From Haemophilus paraphrohaemolyticus (GTDB lineage Bacteria; Pseudomonadota; Gammaproteobacteria; Enterobacterales; Pasteurellaceae), in the NCBI RefSeq assembly GCF_002015045.1, contig NZ_MUXX01000022.1:1-35169 (forward strand): DNA of 35,169 bases. The letters are read 5' to 3'. Position 1 is the first letter of the stretch; each line of letters starts with the position of its first letter. Below the pieces are notes generated by a model. It had not been told where the DNA came from. It saw only the letters and a list, made by a program, of their open reading frames with translations, and ran no database searches. This document shows, in pieces, positions 9,698 through 18,669 of this stretch. The translations under genes and the position numbers were made by a program.

Positions 9698-10201
9698 TTA
9701 ATCACCTGCTTGATTTGTTTCAGCTAATAACGGTTTACCAACATTGGTTAGCTTGATTGTACGAGTCATTGTCTCATTTTGTGGGACAGCTTTACCTAAA
9801 GATGAAACCCAAGCAAAATATACATCTCGTGTACCGTTTGGATATACAACAAGGTAAAATTTCTTCTTACCGCTATCAAAGTCTGTGACGATAGCTTGTT
9901 GCGCAGTATCGCCTGGTAGCCATGCAAGAGTGATTGATGTTTCACCCGCTGATTTAGCACCTTGACTTGTTGACTTCCATTCTGCATTTGGATCATCTAA
10001 GTAGTTATCTTCATAACTTTCTGCGGTCACTTCGCCAGGCGATAACTCTTTAATTTTTGCAATACGCTCCCAGTTGTCGGCTTTTTTAATTTCTGCCGCT
10101 GAAATTGTGCCACCTTGAATAGCGGTAGTTTCTTTGTCATCTTTTAGACGGAAAAACTGAGTGCCTGCGCCTTTCATTGGTGTAGTGTCTTTCTTAGCCA
10201 T
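9698..10201 (-). CDS. V: Major tail tube protein (V-like)
   Basis: The product is 167 residues from MAKKDTTPMKGAGTQFFRLK. The ATG at 10201 was chosen because family members start like this and because the longer open frame to 10279 only runs into the U gene. The pattern RLKDDKETTAIQGGTISAAE, then TLAWLPGDTAQQ and FYLVVYPNGTRDVYFAWVSS, matches phage tail tube proteins of the lambda V / TIGR-type group. It lacks the Ig-like C-terminal domain of lambda gpV (246 residues), a common variation. It overlaps the end of U by 8 bases. Confidence 0.88.
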   Translation of the reverse strand: MAKKDTTPMKGAGTQFFRLKDDKETTAIQGGTISAAEIKKADNWERIAKIKELSPGEVTAESYEDNYLDDPNAEWKSTSQGAKSAGETSITLAWLPGDTAQQAIVTDFDSGKKKFYLVVYPNGTRDVYFAWVSSLGKAVPQNETMTRTIKLTNVGKPLLAETNQAGD

Positions 10202-10598
10202 TATTGACCTCATAAGTGATGTTGTATTGAATGTCGGCAGCGATCCACGTTGCCATTTGTTCGTCTTGCTCGTAATCAAAAGACGAGAATGCAGTTGTTT
10301 CAGTTAGGCTTACTAATGATTCTTCAACGATGCCGCTTTCATAGATTTCTTGCGCAAGTTTATCTAGGTCATCTTCTCTAGATGCTGAGCGCATAAATGC
10401 TGCAACATGTAGTGTCGCGTGTAATGTTCCGTCTAAATAACCAGTGGGCGTAACATTACTAATAAATACCGCTACTGTTGGACTCTGTGTTTCAATATCG
10501 GTGAATGATGGCTTGCCATTGCTAAATTCCTTAACTTTTGGTAAATGCGGTTGTAAAGCATCAATCACTGCCTGTCTGATCTTCGAATGGATTTTCAT
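10194..10598 (-). CDS. U: Tail terminator protein U
   Basis: The 134-residue product matches the size and pattern of lambda gpU (131 residues): an N-terminal helix with IRQAVIDALQPHLP, and a C-terminal beta region YNITYEVNNG. gpU caps the tail tube and stops its growth. The gene overlaps V by 8 bases and Z by 4, a packed order identical to lambda Z-U-V. Confidence 0.85.
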   Translation of the reverse strand: MKIHSKIRQAVIDALQPHLPKVKEFSNGKPSFTDIETQSPTVAVFISNVTPTGYLDGTLHATLHVAAFMRSASREDDLDKLAQEIYESGIVEESLVSLTETTAFSSFDYEQDEQMATWIAADIQYNITYEVNNG

Positions 10599-11140
10599 TT
10601 TTTTACCACTATCTGTATTTGCCTAATTAGTTGATTTCTCAACTCCATTGGCATTTCCTTTTCGTACGCTCGTTTAACCTCTGAGTGAAATGCCTCTGTA
10701 AGTGGAATTTTGAGTGGAATTTTGACTACATCGATAGGATAACGATCTTTCCCTTGTCGTTGCATTACTTGAGTTCGACCATTCTTAAGCTCTTGAATAA
10801 ACGACCGTTGATAAAAACGATTCCCGACTTTTAGTTGACCTTTATTTTCGCCTCTTCGAATAAATCTCCCATCACCTTTAACTAACCGGATAACGGGTAA
10901 ATTTCCTCGGTTAACTTTAATAAATGCACTTAATCGTCTTGGCTTGGCTCGTTCTAGTTTCGCTCGCCCTTTAATAAAGCGATTAGGCACATCCACTTTC
11001 TTGGACGTATCTATTACAGCTCTCACCATAACTTTTGCAGCAACATTATTAATCGTGCGCGCCATAGCTTGAGGGACGGCTTTTTTATCAATATCCGTTA
11101 GAACCTTTTTGGCTTTTTCGATGTCGTCATTAATTGCCAT
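10595..11140 (-). CDS. Z: Minor tail protein Z
   Basis: The 181-residue, strongly basic product begins with a helix (DDIEKAKKVLTDIDKKAVPQ) followed by ARTINNVAAKVMVRAV, the usual start of Z-family minor tail proteins (192 residues in lambda). gpZ is needed for proper connection of the DNA end in the tail. Order and overlaps (1 base with the FII-like gene, 4 with U) support the call. Confidence 0.85.
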   Translation of the reverse strand: MAINDDIEKAKKVLTDIDKKAVPQAMARTINNVAAKVMVRAVIDTSKKVDVPNRFIKGRAKLERAKPRRLSAFIKVNRGNLPVIRLVKGDGRFIRRGENKGQLKVGNRFYQRSFIQELKNGRTQVMQRQGKDRYPIDVVKIPLKIPLTEAFHSEVKRAYEKEMPMELRNQLIRQIQIVVKK

Positions 11141-11445
11141 TAGTAACTCGCATCCTCTTCAAGTTGAAGAATAATCGTTCCCGAATTAAAGCTGAAACCA
11201 CTGATAATATAATCAATGTTATTTATTGTTACGCGGTCATTTTTCTTTGGTTTATAACCAGAAGATTTGAATAGCGTAAGCGTACGATAAACTCCATTAA
11301 TTGGCTCAACTTCTCTAGGCGACTCATCTAACACCGCCTTGTATTTTTTGCCATTGATAACATAGACGGGCATCATCACATCTGATATGACTTTGTCCGC
11401 CTGTGCGAGCGCGTCATCAAACGGACTAAGCGTTGATCTTGACAT
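11140..11445 (-). CDS. FII-like head-tail attachment protein
   Basis: The 101-residue product has the length and beta-rich pattern of the lambda FII / phage_attach family (117 residues). It ends in a run of strands (DRVTINNIDYIISGFSFNSG). FII forms the head side of the head-tail joint. Its position between the capsid cement gene and Z is the FII position. Sequence signal alone is moderate, and order carries much of the call. Confidence 0.7.
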   Translation of the reverse strand: MSRSTLSPFDDALAQADKVISDVMMPVYVINGKKYKAVLDESPREVEPINGVYRTLTLFKSSGYKPKKNDRVTINNIDYIISGFSFNSGTIILQLEEDASY

Positions 11446-11749
11446 CTACAGTGCCCATCGATACGCCACTAGCATGCCAAGCAATACCTAAACGCTTGTT
11501 ACTACCCGCGGTAATGGTTGCACCATCGGTTGCTGACCAGTAAACAATTGCACCTTGTTTAATGTCATCTTCCGCTTTTGCTTTCACCGTAAATACACCT
11601 GCAGTTAAGCCAACGCCTGTCTCATTTTGTGCAACATCAGATACTGAGATTGCAGCAAGGTTTTCTAACATTACTACATCACCGCTTTTTACAGCAGCGG
11701 TAGCGGTAAAACGAACGGTGTTTCCGTCTTGCATATAGTTTTTAGCCAT
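11426..11749 (-). CDS. DUF2190 capsid decoration (cement) protein
   Basis: The 107-residue product starts MAKNYMQDGNTVRFTATAAV, which is typical of DUF2190 proteins. The pattern SGDVVMLENLAAIS, then TGVGLTAGVFTV, and WSATDGATITAG is that of this family of capsid cement proteins. The ATG at 11749 was chosen over the longer frame because AAAGGA lies upstream and the homologous start fits. It occupies the place of lambda D, after the capsid gene, and overlaps the FII-like gene by 20 bases. Confidence 0.85.
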   Translation of the reverse strand: MAKNYMQDGNTVRFTATAAVKSGDVVMLENLAAISVSDVAQNETGVGLTAGVFTVKAKAEDDIKQGAIVYWSATDGATITAGSNKRLGIAWHASGVSMGTVDVKINA

Positions 11750-11776
11750 ATTTAATGATCCTTTAATTTTGATAAT

Positions 11777-11806
11777 AAAAAACCGCACTTCGGTTAAAAG
11801 TGCGGT
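11777..11806 (-). terminator. Terminator built from a pair of inverted AAGTGCGGT uptake words
   Basis: ACCGCACTT (11782-11790) and AAGTGCGGT (11798-11806) form a perfect 9-bp stem with a 7-base loop. On the minus strand a T run (11777-11781) follows. It lies after the capsid stop and before the cement gene. Inverted uptake-sequence pairs acting as terminators are well known in Haemophilus. Here it would reduce cement expression unless Q-modified polymerase reads through. Confidence 0.85.
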
Positions 11807-11827
11807 CGTTATTTAAGGCGATTTAAG

Positions 11828-13870
11828 TTACTTATTGGTAACTTTTACAATGCCACGGTAGTCAATTACATTAACACCTGCATCAATGCGCACCTTGGTA
11901 GATACACCATCAACAGTGAAGCCTTGTTGTTGCTCCATGTATGGCGTATCAATGCCGTCAAGGTAAGAAACTTCAATCGCTTCTTTGTTGATTAAGTACC
12001 AAGATTTTGGATCGGCAACTTGTAAACGTGCGGATTTAACTGTCGGCACAATGTCGCGGATTGGATTGATAATGCCAGAATTGATATCAGCCCCCTCCAC
12101 ACTTGCTGAACCTAGAACTTGTTTAGCACGGGTGTAAAGTGAGGTTGGTAACAACATAAAATCAGGCTCAATCGCTAATGGTTCACCACGAGTATTGACA
12201 AAGCCATTCATCATTTGAATCGCTTTATCAATATTGGCCACATCTAATGCGGCATTATCAAATGAGTTTTTGTGCGAGGCATCAAATAATTTTTTGCCAT
12301 CTTGCGCAATCGCGTTACCAGTTAATAACGCAAACACTAATTTAGCGATGGTTGCACGTGCCGCTTGTCCCATTTTTTCAGGAATTTTTGTCAACAAGTG
12401 CATATCGTCATTGATGATTGCTTGACGAGTAATGCTAAATAATTGCCCATAAGTCGCTAATGCAACGCTAGCACCCTCATCACCGATTGTGCCGTAGGTG
12501 TACTCTTCACCCTCACCGACTTGCGGTAAGTAGCCAAAATCACCCAAGCCAACACGTTTCGCTGCACGGAAGTCGGTTAATGTGCCACGAGAGGTAAACT
12601 GATCAAAGTTTTCCGCTGCGGTTTCCCAACCTTTGAGCAAGGATTTGTGCGCTACATCAATTAAGATTTGACCAAAGTCAGAGCTTGAGTGGGTAAATGC
12701 TAAGCCAACCATGCCCATTGCATTTTGACCTGCAACGCTAATACCACGATCGACCAATGACGCACGAGCAAGCTCACGCAAGGTCATTGCGTTGTAGGCA
12801 TTGTCTTCGGCATCTGCTTTGTCTTTGTCGATACCTGCACGAGCCAATAAGGATTGTTTCACGCTATCACCAACAATGTTACCGTTATCGGCATAAGGCA
12901 TTACTGCGGCACTTGGCGTTGTACCTGCACCAAGTTTTGCTAATAATTTGTCTTTGGCTTGATCTGCGGTAATTGATAAATCACCTAAACACTCCACTAA
13001 CAAATCATTGTGCGTAGTACCAAACGGTGCAAATACCGCTTTAATGTCAGCGTTGCGTTTATTTAATTCGGCTTGCACTTGTGCAGTGTTATCTACCGGA
13101 GCTGTTGGCGCTTGATTTACCGGTTCGGTTGGTGTTGGTTGTGCATGGGTTGATGTTGCTTGTGGTGCGGCTACGCCAGCGTTGCCTTGTGGCTTAAACA
13201 ACATATTTTTAATTTCATTAGGCATTTTTTCAAAGTCCTCTAATTTTCTTGATTTAATAGATGCCATCGCCACAAGTGGTTCGGCTAGTTTGTTTGCAAA
13301 TCCTTGTTCAACGCATTCTTTTCCGTTGAGCCAAGTTTCTGCTGATAGCATTTCTGCTAATTCTTCAGGTGTTTTTCCTGTTTTGTTTGCATAGGCTGGG
13401 ATTAGCGTATTTTCGACCTTGTCTAATAGGTCAGCATACTTGCGCATATCTTCTGCATCACCACCTTGGATACCCCAAGGCTTATGGATCATCATCATTG
13501 CATTTTCCGGCATGATTACCTCATTGCCCGCCATTGCAATAACGCTCGCCATACTTGCCGCCAAGCCGTCAATGTAAACCGTCACATTTGCCGGGTGATT
13601 TTTTAGCAAGTTGTAGATAGCGATCCCATCAAATACATTGCCACCGGGCGAGTGGATGTGTAGGTTAATCTGCTTGAGGTTGTTTCCGCAGGATTTTAAG
13701 TCCTGCGCAAAGCTCGCAGCAGATACACCCAAAAATCCGATCTCATCGTAAATTGAGATTTCTGCCGTGTCGTTGGCTTTGGCTTTGATTGAGTACCAAG
13801 ACTGGTTATTCGTCTTTGTCGCGCTTGCTGTCATCGCTACCGGTGCTAAAATTATTTTCTGTTTTCGCAT
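11828..13870 (-). CDS. ClpP-like prohead protease fused to major capsid protein
   Basis: The product is one 680-residue protein. Residues about 20-200 are a ClpP-fold serine protease: the nucleophile S106 lies in GLAASMAS and the histidine H129 in MMMIHKP. A low-complexity linker rich in Q, T, P and A covers about 224-265. Residues about 320-680 are an HK97-fold major capsid protein. In lambda these are separate genes (C and E, with Nu3). Fusions of this kind are known in other phages; the protease probably frees the shell by cutting in or near the linker. The start at 13870 overlaps the portal gene by 65 bases, and an ATG at 13834 is an alternative. Confidence 0.9.
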   Translation of the reverse strand: MRKQKIILAPVAMTASATKTNNQSWYSIKAKANDTAEISIYDEIGFLGVSAASFAQDLKSCGNNLKQINLHIHSPGGNVFDGIAIYNLLKNHPANVTVYIDGLAASMASVIAMAGNEVIMPENAMMMIHKPWGIQGGDAEDMRKYADLLDKVENTLIPAYANKTGKTPEELAEMLSAETWLNGKECVEQGFANKLAEPLVAMASIKSRKLEDFEKMPNEIKNMLFKPQGNAGVAAPQATSTHAQPTPTEPVNQAPTAPVDNTAQVQAELNKRNADIKAVFAPFGTTHNDLLVECLGDLSITADQAKDKLLAKLGAGTTPSAAVMPYADNGNIVGDSVKQSLLARAGIDKDKADAEDNAYNAMTLRELARASLVDRGISVAGQNAMGMVGLAFTHSSSDFGQILIDVAHKSLLKGWETAAENFDQFTSRGTLTDFRAAKRVGLGDFGYLPQVGEGEEYTYGTIGDEGASVALATYGQLFSITRQAIINDDMHLLTKIPEKMGQAARATIAKLVFALLTGNAIAQDGKKLFDASHKNSFDNAALDVANIDKAIQMMNGFVNTRGEPLAIEPDFMLLPTSLYTRAKQVLGSASVEGADINSGIINPIRDIVPTVKSARLQVADPKSWYLINKEAIEVSYLDGIDTPYMEQQQGFTVDGVSTKVRIDAGVNVIDYRGIVKVTNK

Positions 13871-15329
13871 TTGTTGTACCTGTATTAGTTAAATCCGTGT
13901 CAAACTTGAGACCAAATTTGCGGTTTTCCTCGACCTCAACTTTACGTCTGCGTTTAACTTCTGCCGGGTTGCTACCGCTTGCGCGTACTGCTTGGCTTTC
14001 CGTTGCCAATCCACCTTTGATGCGCTCTTTCCACGCTTGCGCCTCTTTTGTCGGGTCGATCCACGGCATCACAGGGCCGCTATAAACGGCGTTATAAAGT
14101 GATGCAGAATCAATATCGACTGGCACCTCAATTTCGCCGCTGACAATCGCCATTTTTAGCCATTCTCTGTATATCGGGCGTGAGATGTGCGCGACAAAGG
14201 TATCTTGTAAAACGGAGTAACCCTCAAAGCTCTCCACCAACTCTTGGCGCTGGCTTGAGTAAGTGCCGTTATAGTCACGGGCAATGCTAGAGTAACTGGA
14301 GCGAGTACCAGCCGCCGTTGCTCTTAATTGTCCGTTTCTAAATGTTTCAAGGTTAACGTTAGGGCGGTTTGAGTTGATTAACCCGATGTCCTCGCCGGGT
14401 TTTAAATCATCAATGATTGCACCGGGAGCAATCTCAAAATCTCGCTCCGGACTGTCTGCGCTGTAATCCTCATTATCCCCGTAGAGTGCGGCATCACCTT
14501 TTTTGATGTACATCGTAAAGGCAGCGGCAATTCGTGCAGCCACACGCTCGCTCTCTTCGTAGTCTTTGAGGTCGGCAAGTCGGACGATTACGCCATGCAA
14601 CATCGATACGCCGCGCAACTGGTGCAAGCGTTTTTTAAACGCAAGGTGCAACATATTTTCCGCCGGCACTGTTTTAACTCGTCCAAAAGTGCGGTTGTTT
14701 TCTTGGGGGTTATCCATGTAAACGCGGTACGACTTAGGACGGCGCCATGCATCAAGCTCTACCCCTTGAATTAAATTTGCCGTATCAAGGGTATTCATCG
14801 GCACAAAATCAGGCTCTAGTGCCTCAAGGCTAAATGCAATGTCGGTGCTATGATTTAGTCCTGCCACCGTGCCGCGTACAAGCTGGATAAATACTTCACC
14901 ATCGCGCAACCAAGTGCGCAAAAGCATTCGCTCAAGTTCCGGGCGGGTAAATTGTCCGGTGACTTCCGGGCGCACAGACCATTCCGCCCATTTTTTGCGG
15001 ATTTGCTCTGCTAACTCCTCATCAACATCACCGCTTAAATTTAGCGGCTGTGGCTCAATGTGGATGCCTCGGGAGCCAATGACGCGCTCTTCCATTTTGT
15101 CCAAAATGCCGATCACAATGTCGTGATTTTGGTCTAATGCCCGAGCTTGCTCCCGCAAACTAACCGCACTTTGTTTGGTCGATACGTTCGCACCTTGGCT
15201 TTCGCGTTTTGCTTTATGTGTACGATTTGGCATTGCTGCCTCGTATGCATTCATCACATATCGGCTTTTTGCTCGCTGTGCACCCCATTTAGGCGAGATT
15301 GCGGCAATTGTTTTATCTAATATTCCCAT
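13806..15329 (-). CDS. B: Portal protein (lambda B family)
   Basis: The 507-residue product forms the dodecameric DNA channel at one vertex of the head. It is close in length to lambda gpB (533). Characteristic parts are YVMNAYEAAMPNRTHK near the N-terminus, LREQARALDQNHDIVIGILD, the wing region MLLRTWLRDGEVFIQLV, and SIARDYNGTYSSQRQELVES. The start is 3 bases after the gpW stop. The C-terminal codons overlap the capsid fusion. An AAGTGCGGT word lies at 14687-14695 and its complement at 15163-15171. Confidence 0.93.
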   Translation of the reverse strand: MGILDKTIAAISPKWGAQRAKSRYVMNAYEAAMPNRTHKAKRESQGANVSTKQSAVSLREQARALDQNHDIVIGILDKMEERVIGSRGIHIEPQPLNLSGDVDEELAEQIRKKWAEWSVRPEVTGQFTRPELERMLLRTWLRDGEVFIQLVRGTVAGLNHSTDIAFSLEALEPDFVPMNTLDTANLIQGVELDAWRRPKSYRVYMDNPQENNRTFGRVKTVPAENMLHLAFKKRLHQLRGVSMLHGVIVRLADLKDYEESERVAARIAAAFTMYIKKGDAALYGDNEDYSADSPERDFEIAPGAIIDDLKPGEDIGLINSNRPNVNLETFRNGQLRATAAGTRSSYSSIARDYNGTYSSQRQELVESFEGYSVLQDTFVAHISRPIYREWLKMAIVSGEIEVPVDIDSASLYNAVYSGPVMPWIDPTKEAQAWKERIKGGLATESQAVRASGSNPAEVKRRRKVEVEENRKFGLKFDTDLTNTGTTNAKTENNFSTGSDDSKRDKDE

Positions 15330-15332
15330 CGT

Positions 15333-15557
15333 TTAAAATCTCGCATATTTGATTCTGTGGCGTTTAACGTGCTGTCTTGTTTCCGCTAATAACTCATTAA
15401 GCATTTGTTGATAGCGGTCACGTTGTTTTGTCCATTCGGACACTTGGTAAGATACCGATCGCCCATTAAAGCTAACTTGGCTTTGGGCGTTTTCAATCTT
15501 CTCGTCAAGGGCTCGGATTTTTTCTTCGAGTTCGTCTCTTTCGTAAATCACAACCAC
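15333..15557 (-). CDS. W: Head-tail joining protein W
   Basis: The product is 74 charged residues with a helical N-terminus (DELEEKIRALDEKIENAQ), a beta turn (SFNGRSVSYQVSEW) and a second helix. This is the helix-hairpin-helix layout of lambda gpW (68 residues). gpW binds the portal after packaging so that FII and the tail can attach. It sits between large terminase and portal, exactly as in lambda, and overlaps the terminase end by 10 bases. Confidence 0.85.
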   Translation of the reverse strand: MVVIYERDELEEKIRALDEKIENAQSQVSFNGRSVSYQVSEWTKQRDRYQQMLNELLAETRQHVKRHRIKYARF

Positions 15558-17671
15558 CCACCTTTTTTCTTATTTCCGCCACCGTTTAGCCAATTACTTT
15601 TTGTTTTGGGTTTCGGTTGCGGTTTTACTTGTTCAATTTCTACCGCACTTTCAGTTTCTTCTTCTGGTGCGGATGATTCTCTACGGATCACGTTAGGGTT
15701 TACGCTTGGCAATTTCGCCCAGTATGGGACATTGTCTTCATCACCCCACTTAATACGCTCATAACCACGCAAAATAGCGATTGCATGGGTATAGCAAAAT
15801 AAGTCAAACGCCTCATTGTTGCCTTTCCCTGGTTTACGCCATTTACCGTCTTGTCCGCGCTCCTCATAGGTCAGCTCATCAAAAAACCATTCGCCTAACC
15901 ATGATGGGAAATGAATGTAATTGGCACCAACAGTCTCTCGACTCAGTGCATTACTAATGCGATCTTTGAGTTGGTCTGTTTGAAGTAGGTATAGCGGCAC
16001 ATCACCGCGAGCTTTAGCATGACGATCTGACCTTGAGGTGTTATCAGGATAAGTGCGAGAAATCAGTTTTTGGCGCTTGGTGCTATCGCCTTTGACGAGA
16101 TACACTCGTTTTGATATGCCATCACGCTTACATCTGCGCCAAAACTTATAGGCGTTATCTGTTACACCGTCCTCACCGCCACTATCCACCGCCATTGCAA
16201 GGATTGGCATGAATCCGCCGTCTAATCCCTCAATACGATATTGCTTATTGAGTACATCACTAATGAGTAAATCCCAGTCCTCAGGGTAGGCGGACGGATC
16301 AATGGGGAGGCTTTCCCCCTCTGAATTGCTCCGCATTGATGATTTAATGTTGTATCTATCAATGAGCCACCGTTCGCTGTTTTCGCCATATCCCACAATT
16401 TGGACGACAAAACGGCGATTCCGCCCACCCTGTACATCAACTGCAGCCAATAAAAAACGGCACCCATAAGGTACCGTTCTTTTTTCGGTTTCTTCGCGCC
16501 GTTCCATTAACTCATCACTTCTGCGTTGCTCAAGTGCGGAGCGTGGTAAATAAGGCAATCCCCAGTCTGTATTTGTTACTGCCTTTAGCGTTTCTTCACT
16601 GCCTGTCATTTCAAATTCATGTTCAGCAGTGAGTAATTTATAAGTTAATTGCGCCCATGTTTGATAAGCGGCTGCAGGGCCTTCCAGCCAAAATGATGCA
16701 ATACGTGAGTTTCTTCCTTCGCCATGGATTACACCGTCTTTATCTATCGTTTGCCCCTCTTTTAACCACTTGCCACCGATGTTTAATGCTCGTTTCTTGT
16801 CAGGATCTACGAGAGATTGGCAATGAGGGCATTGCAATCGAGCTTTTTCGCTCGCCTTAACATAATCAGTATCATCTCGATAGCCGACCATATTTGCCAT
16901 TGATGGCTCAAACCATTCTTTGCAATGTGGACATTGCCAATAGAATCTGCGTCTATCGCCACGGTTATATAGTGACAAAATACCTGTTGTTGGCGGCGCC
17001 TCGTGAGTCGTTTTGGGATGATGTTTTATATCAACAATATCCTTACCTGGCGAACTCTCTACAAGTGTCATACCAGCACTCATAAATGTAGTCGTTCGCT
17101 TGGACGCTAAACTAAATCCGTCGCCCTCACCGTCCACATCATCAGGCCAGCGGTCATAGTCTGTTAATGCAACATATTTGTAATCGGATGATGACAATAC
17201 GTTAATTGACGGCCAACCAATCTTTAATAGATTACCTGCCCTAAAATATTTATCGTGGACATTGTTATCGTTTTTACGCGGGCTTAATCTTTTTGCAATC
17301 TCAGGCGAGCATCTAAAAGTGCGATCTAAACGTTTACGACTATGTTCGCTGGCTTTTTCTTGGGTGAGTTGCACCAGTAAGAAGTCGGACGGATCGCAAA
17401 TAATGGAATAAATAATCCAGCCGTCAATTAAGCCGATTGTTTTGCCTGTTCGTGCAGGGCCAACAAAAATCACAGCATCATATTCACGAGAATTGAGGCA
17501 ATCCATCGGTTCGAGCATATAAGCAGCGGTGTGTTTGTCCCATTTGACGGAATTGCCACCACCAACGGGAACACGCATATATTCTGCAACCGCTTCCGAT
17601 ACTTTCATTCGGCGTGGGGCTTTGATGAGATTTGCCACATCACGGCGAATGTCTTTAGCAGATGCGAACAT
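15548..17671 (-). CDS. A: Terminase large subunit (GpA family)
   Basis: The 707-residue packaging motor and cos nuclease belongs to the lambda gpA family (641 residues). The Walker A loop GPARTGKT is at 71-78 after AVIFV. A zinc-ribbon-like CPHCKEWF/CPHC pair appears near 247-286. The C-terminal nuclease region contains LLAAVDVQGGRNRRFVVQIV, whose aspartate belongs to the active site. It overlaps the small subunit by 1 base. A GpA-type enzyme implies cos packaging with cohesive ends. Confidence 0.95.
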   Translation of the reverse strand: MFASAKDIRRDVANLIKAPRRMKVSEAVAEYMRVPVGGGNSVKWDKHTAAYMLEPMDCLNSREYDAVIFVGPARTGKTIGLIDGWIIYSIICDPSDFLLVQLTQEKASEHSRKRLDRTFRCSPEIAKRLSPRKNDNNVHDKYFRAGNLLKIGWPSINVLSSSDYKYVALTDYDRWPDDVDGEGDGFSLASKRTTTFMSAGMTLVESSPGKDIVDIKHHPKTTHEAPPTTGILSLYNRGDRRRFYWQCPHCKEWFEPSMANMVGYRDDTDYVKASEKARLQCPHCQSLVDPDKKRALNIGGKWLKEGQTIDKDGVIHGEGRNSRIASFWLEGPAAAYQTWAQLTYKLLTAEHEFEMTGSEETLKAVTNTDWGLPYLPRSALEQRRSDELMERREETEKRTVPYGCRFLLAAVDVQGGRNRRFVVQIVGYGENSERWLIDRYNIKSSMRSNSEGESLPIDPSAYPEDWDLLISDVLNKQYRIEGLDGGFMPILAMAVDSGGEDGVTDNAYKFWRRCKRDGISKRVYLVKGDSTKRQKLISRTYPDNTSRSDRHAKARGDVPLYLLQTDQLKDRISNALSRETVGANYIHFPSWLGEWFFDELTYEERGQDGKWRKPGKGNNEAFDLFCYTHAIAILRGYERIKWGDEDNVPYWAKLPSVNPNVIRRESSAPEEETESAVEIEQVKPQPKPKTKSNWLNGGGNKKKGGWL

Positions 17672-18132
17672 TATTCCTCCGTTTTTTGAATATGCTGTGC
17701 CATTTGATCGCGGATGTCGTCGATTACTTGCTGCACGCGAATAAGGGCATTAGGTTGTAAGCCACAATCACGTTCGAGAATGTCGGGTAACGTTTCCAGC
17801 GATTGAACAATGGCTTTAGCAAGAAAGCTCATCTCTTGTGCCACTTCAAACGCAGGGATTAGCTCTCCCGTCTCTCGCTCATACTTAAGCCTTTCGTTTT
17901 CCGCTTGCCAAAATGCTCGTCTTTCAACAGGGGATAAGCTATCAACATCTGCCGTCATTTTTTCTGCAAGCCCAATTTTAATTAAATCAGATATTGCATA
18001 CAGCTTTAATTTTGAGTTGCTACCTATAGCTGGCGTAAGCCCCGCAAGCCGTTGTGACACGGTTTGTCGATGCATTCCGACTAGTTCGGATATCTGATTT
18101 ATATTGAGTTTTAAATCGTATAAATTATCCAT
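17671..18132 (-). CDS. nu1: Terminase small subunit (Nu1-like)
   Basis: The product has 153 residues. The N-terminal winged-helix DNA-binding domain (about 9-35, LNINQISELVGMHRQTVSQR) recognises the cos region. A central linker and a C-terminal helix contact the large subunit. Lambda Nu1 has 181 residues. The gene lies directly downstream of the candidate cos site and overlaps the large terminase by 1 base. Confidence 0.88.
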   Translation of the reverse strand: MDNLYDLKLNINQISELVGMHRQTVSQRLAGLTPAIGSNSKLKLYAISDLIKIGLAEKMTADVDSLSPVERRAFWQAENERLKYERETGELIPAFEVAQEMSFLAKAIVQSLETLPDILERDCGLQPNALIRVQQVIDDIRDQMAQHIQKTEE

Positions 18133-18196
18133 AACTAACGCCGTTAAAATACCAAAAAACCAAAAAGATGATGATGCCTAGAATCTCAAAAAACTG

Positions 18197-18262
18197 TCGA
18201 AAACCGCGCGCCCGAAACCCCGTGGATGAGGGTATCCCGTCGGGAGTACCTTTTTGTTACAT
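18197..18262. other. Candidate cos site
   Basis: In the gene-free gap between the lysis terminator and nu1 there is a GC-rich block in otherwise AT-rich DNA. It contains a perfect interrupted palindrome TCCCG-T-CGGGA at 18235-18245, with further dyad bases GGTA and TACC outside it (18231-18250). Lambda cos lies in the same place, just upstream of nu1, and its nick site is also a GC-rich imperfect palindrome. The exact nick positions cannot be read from sequence. Confidence 0.45.
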
Positions 18263-18350
18263 ATACATCACATAACTTGCGTATTTTCTCGGGGGTTTTA
18301 TCTAACCAACCACGAAACCATACGCAAATTATGTAGCATTTAATTTGCAT

Positions 18351-18385
18351 AAAAATAAAAGCGAGAGCTATAACACTCTCGCTTT
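18351..18385 (-). terminator. Terminator after the lysis genes
   Basis: The stem GCGAGAG/CTCTCGC (18361-18367 and 18376-18382) with an 8-base loop is followed on the minus strand by a T-rich run. It lies 9 bases after the Rz1 stop and before the cos region. Confidence 0.85.
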
Positions 18386-18393
18386 ATCTTGAA

Positions 18394-18669
18394 TTACTGA
18401 GCCTTACTTCGAATATCTACCCAGTTACGCACACTATCCACTTGCTTAGCACACAAATCCCGCTCGCTCATTACTACAACTAGGTAATCTATTGCATCTC
18501 CGTAAGTCTCGCCTGTAAACATTGTTTGCGGGCAAGGCGTGAGATAAGCTTGCGGTGGTGTAAGGTAAACGGTCTTAATGCGTGGACTGCTGCAGCTGCT
18601 CAATAACAGCACGAGGCATAGGCACACGAGCGCAAGGCTCTTTAACCAAAATTGTTTTAATGCTTTCAC
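18394..18669 (-). CDS. Rz1: Rz1-type outer-membrane spanin lipoprotein
   Basis: The product has 91 residues with a lipoprotein signal: a basic start, a hydrophobic core, and a lipobox ending LLSSC-S (cysteine at about residue 26). The rest is periplasmic. Its 5' part overlaps Rz by 95 bases in another frame, the classical Rz/Rz1 arrangement. Together they span the periplasm and fuse the two membranes in the last step of lysis. It is longer than lambda Rz1 (60 residues). Confidence 0.85.
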   Translation of the reverse strand: MKALKQFWLKSLALVCLCLVLLLSSCSSPRIKTVYLTPPQAYLTPCPQTMFTGETYGDAIDYLVVVMSERDLCAKQVDSVRNWVDIRSKAQ

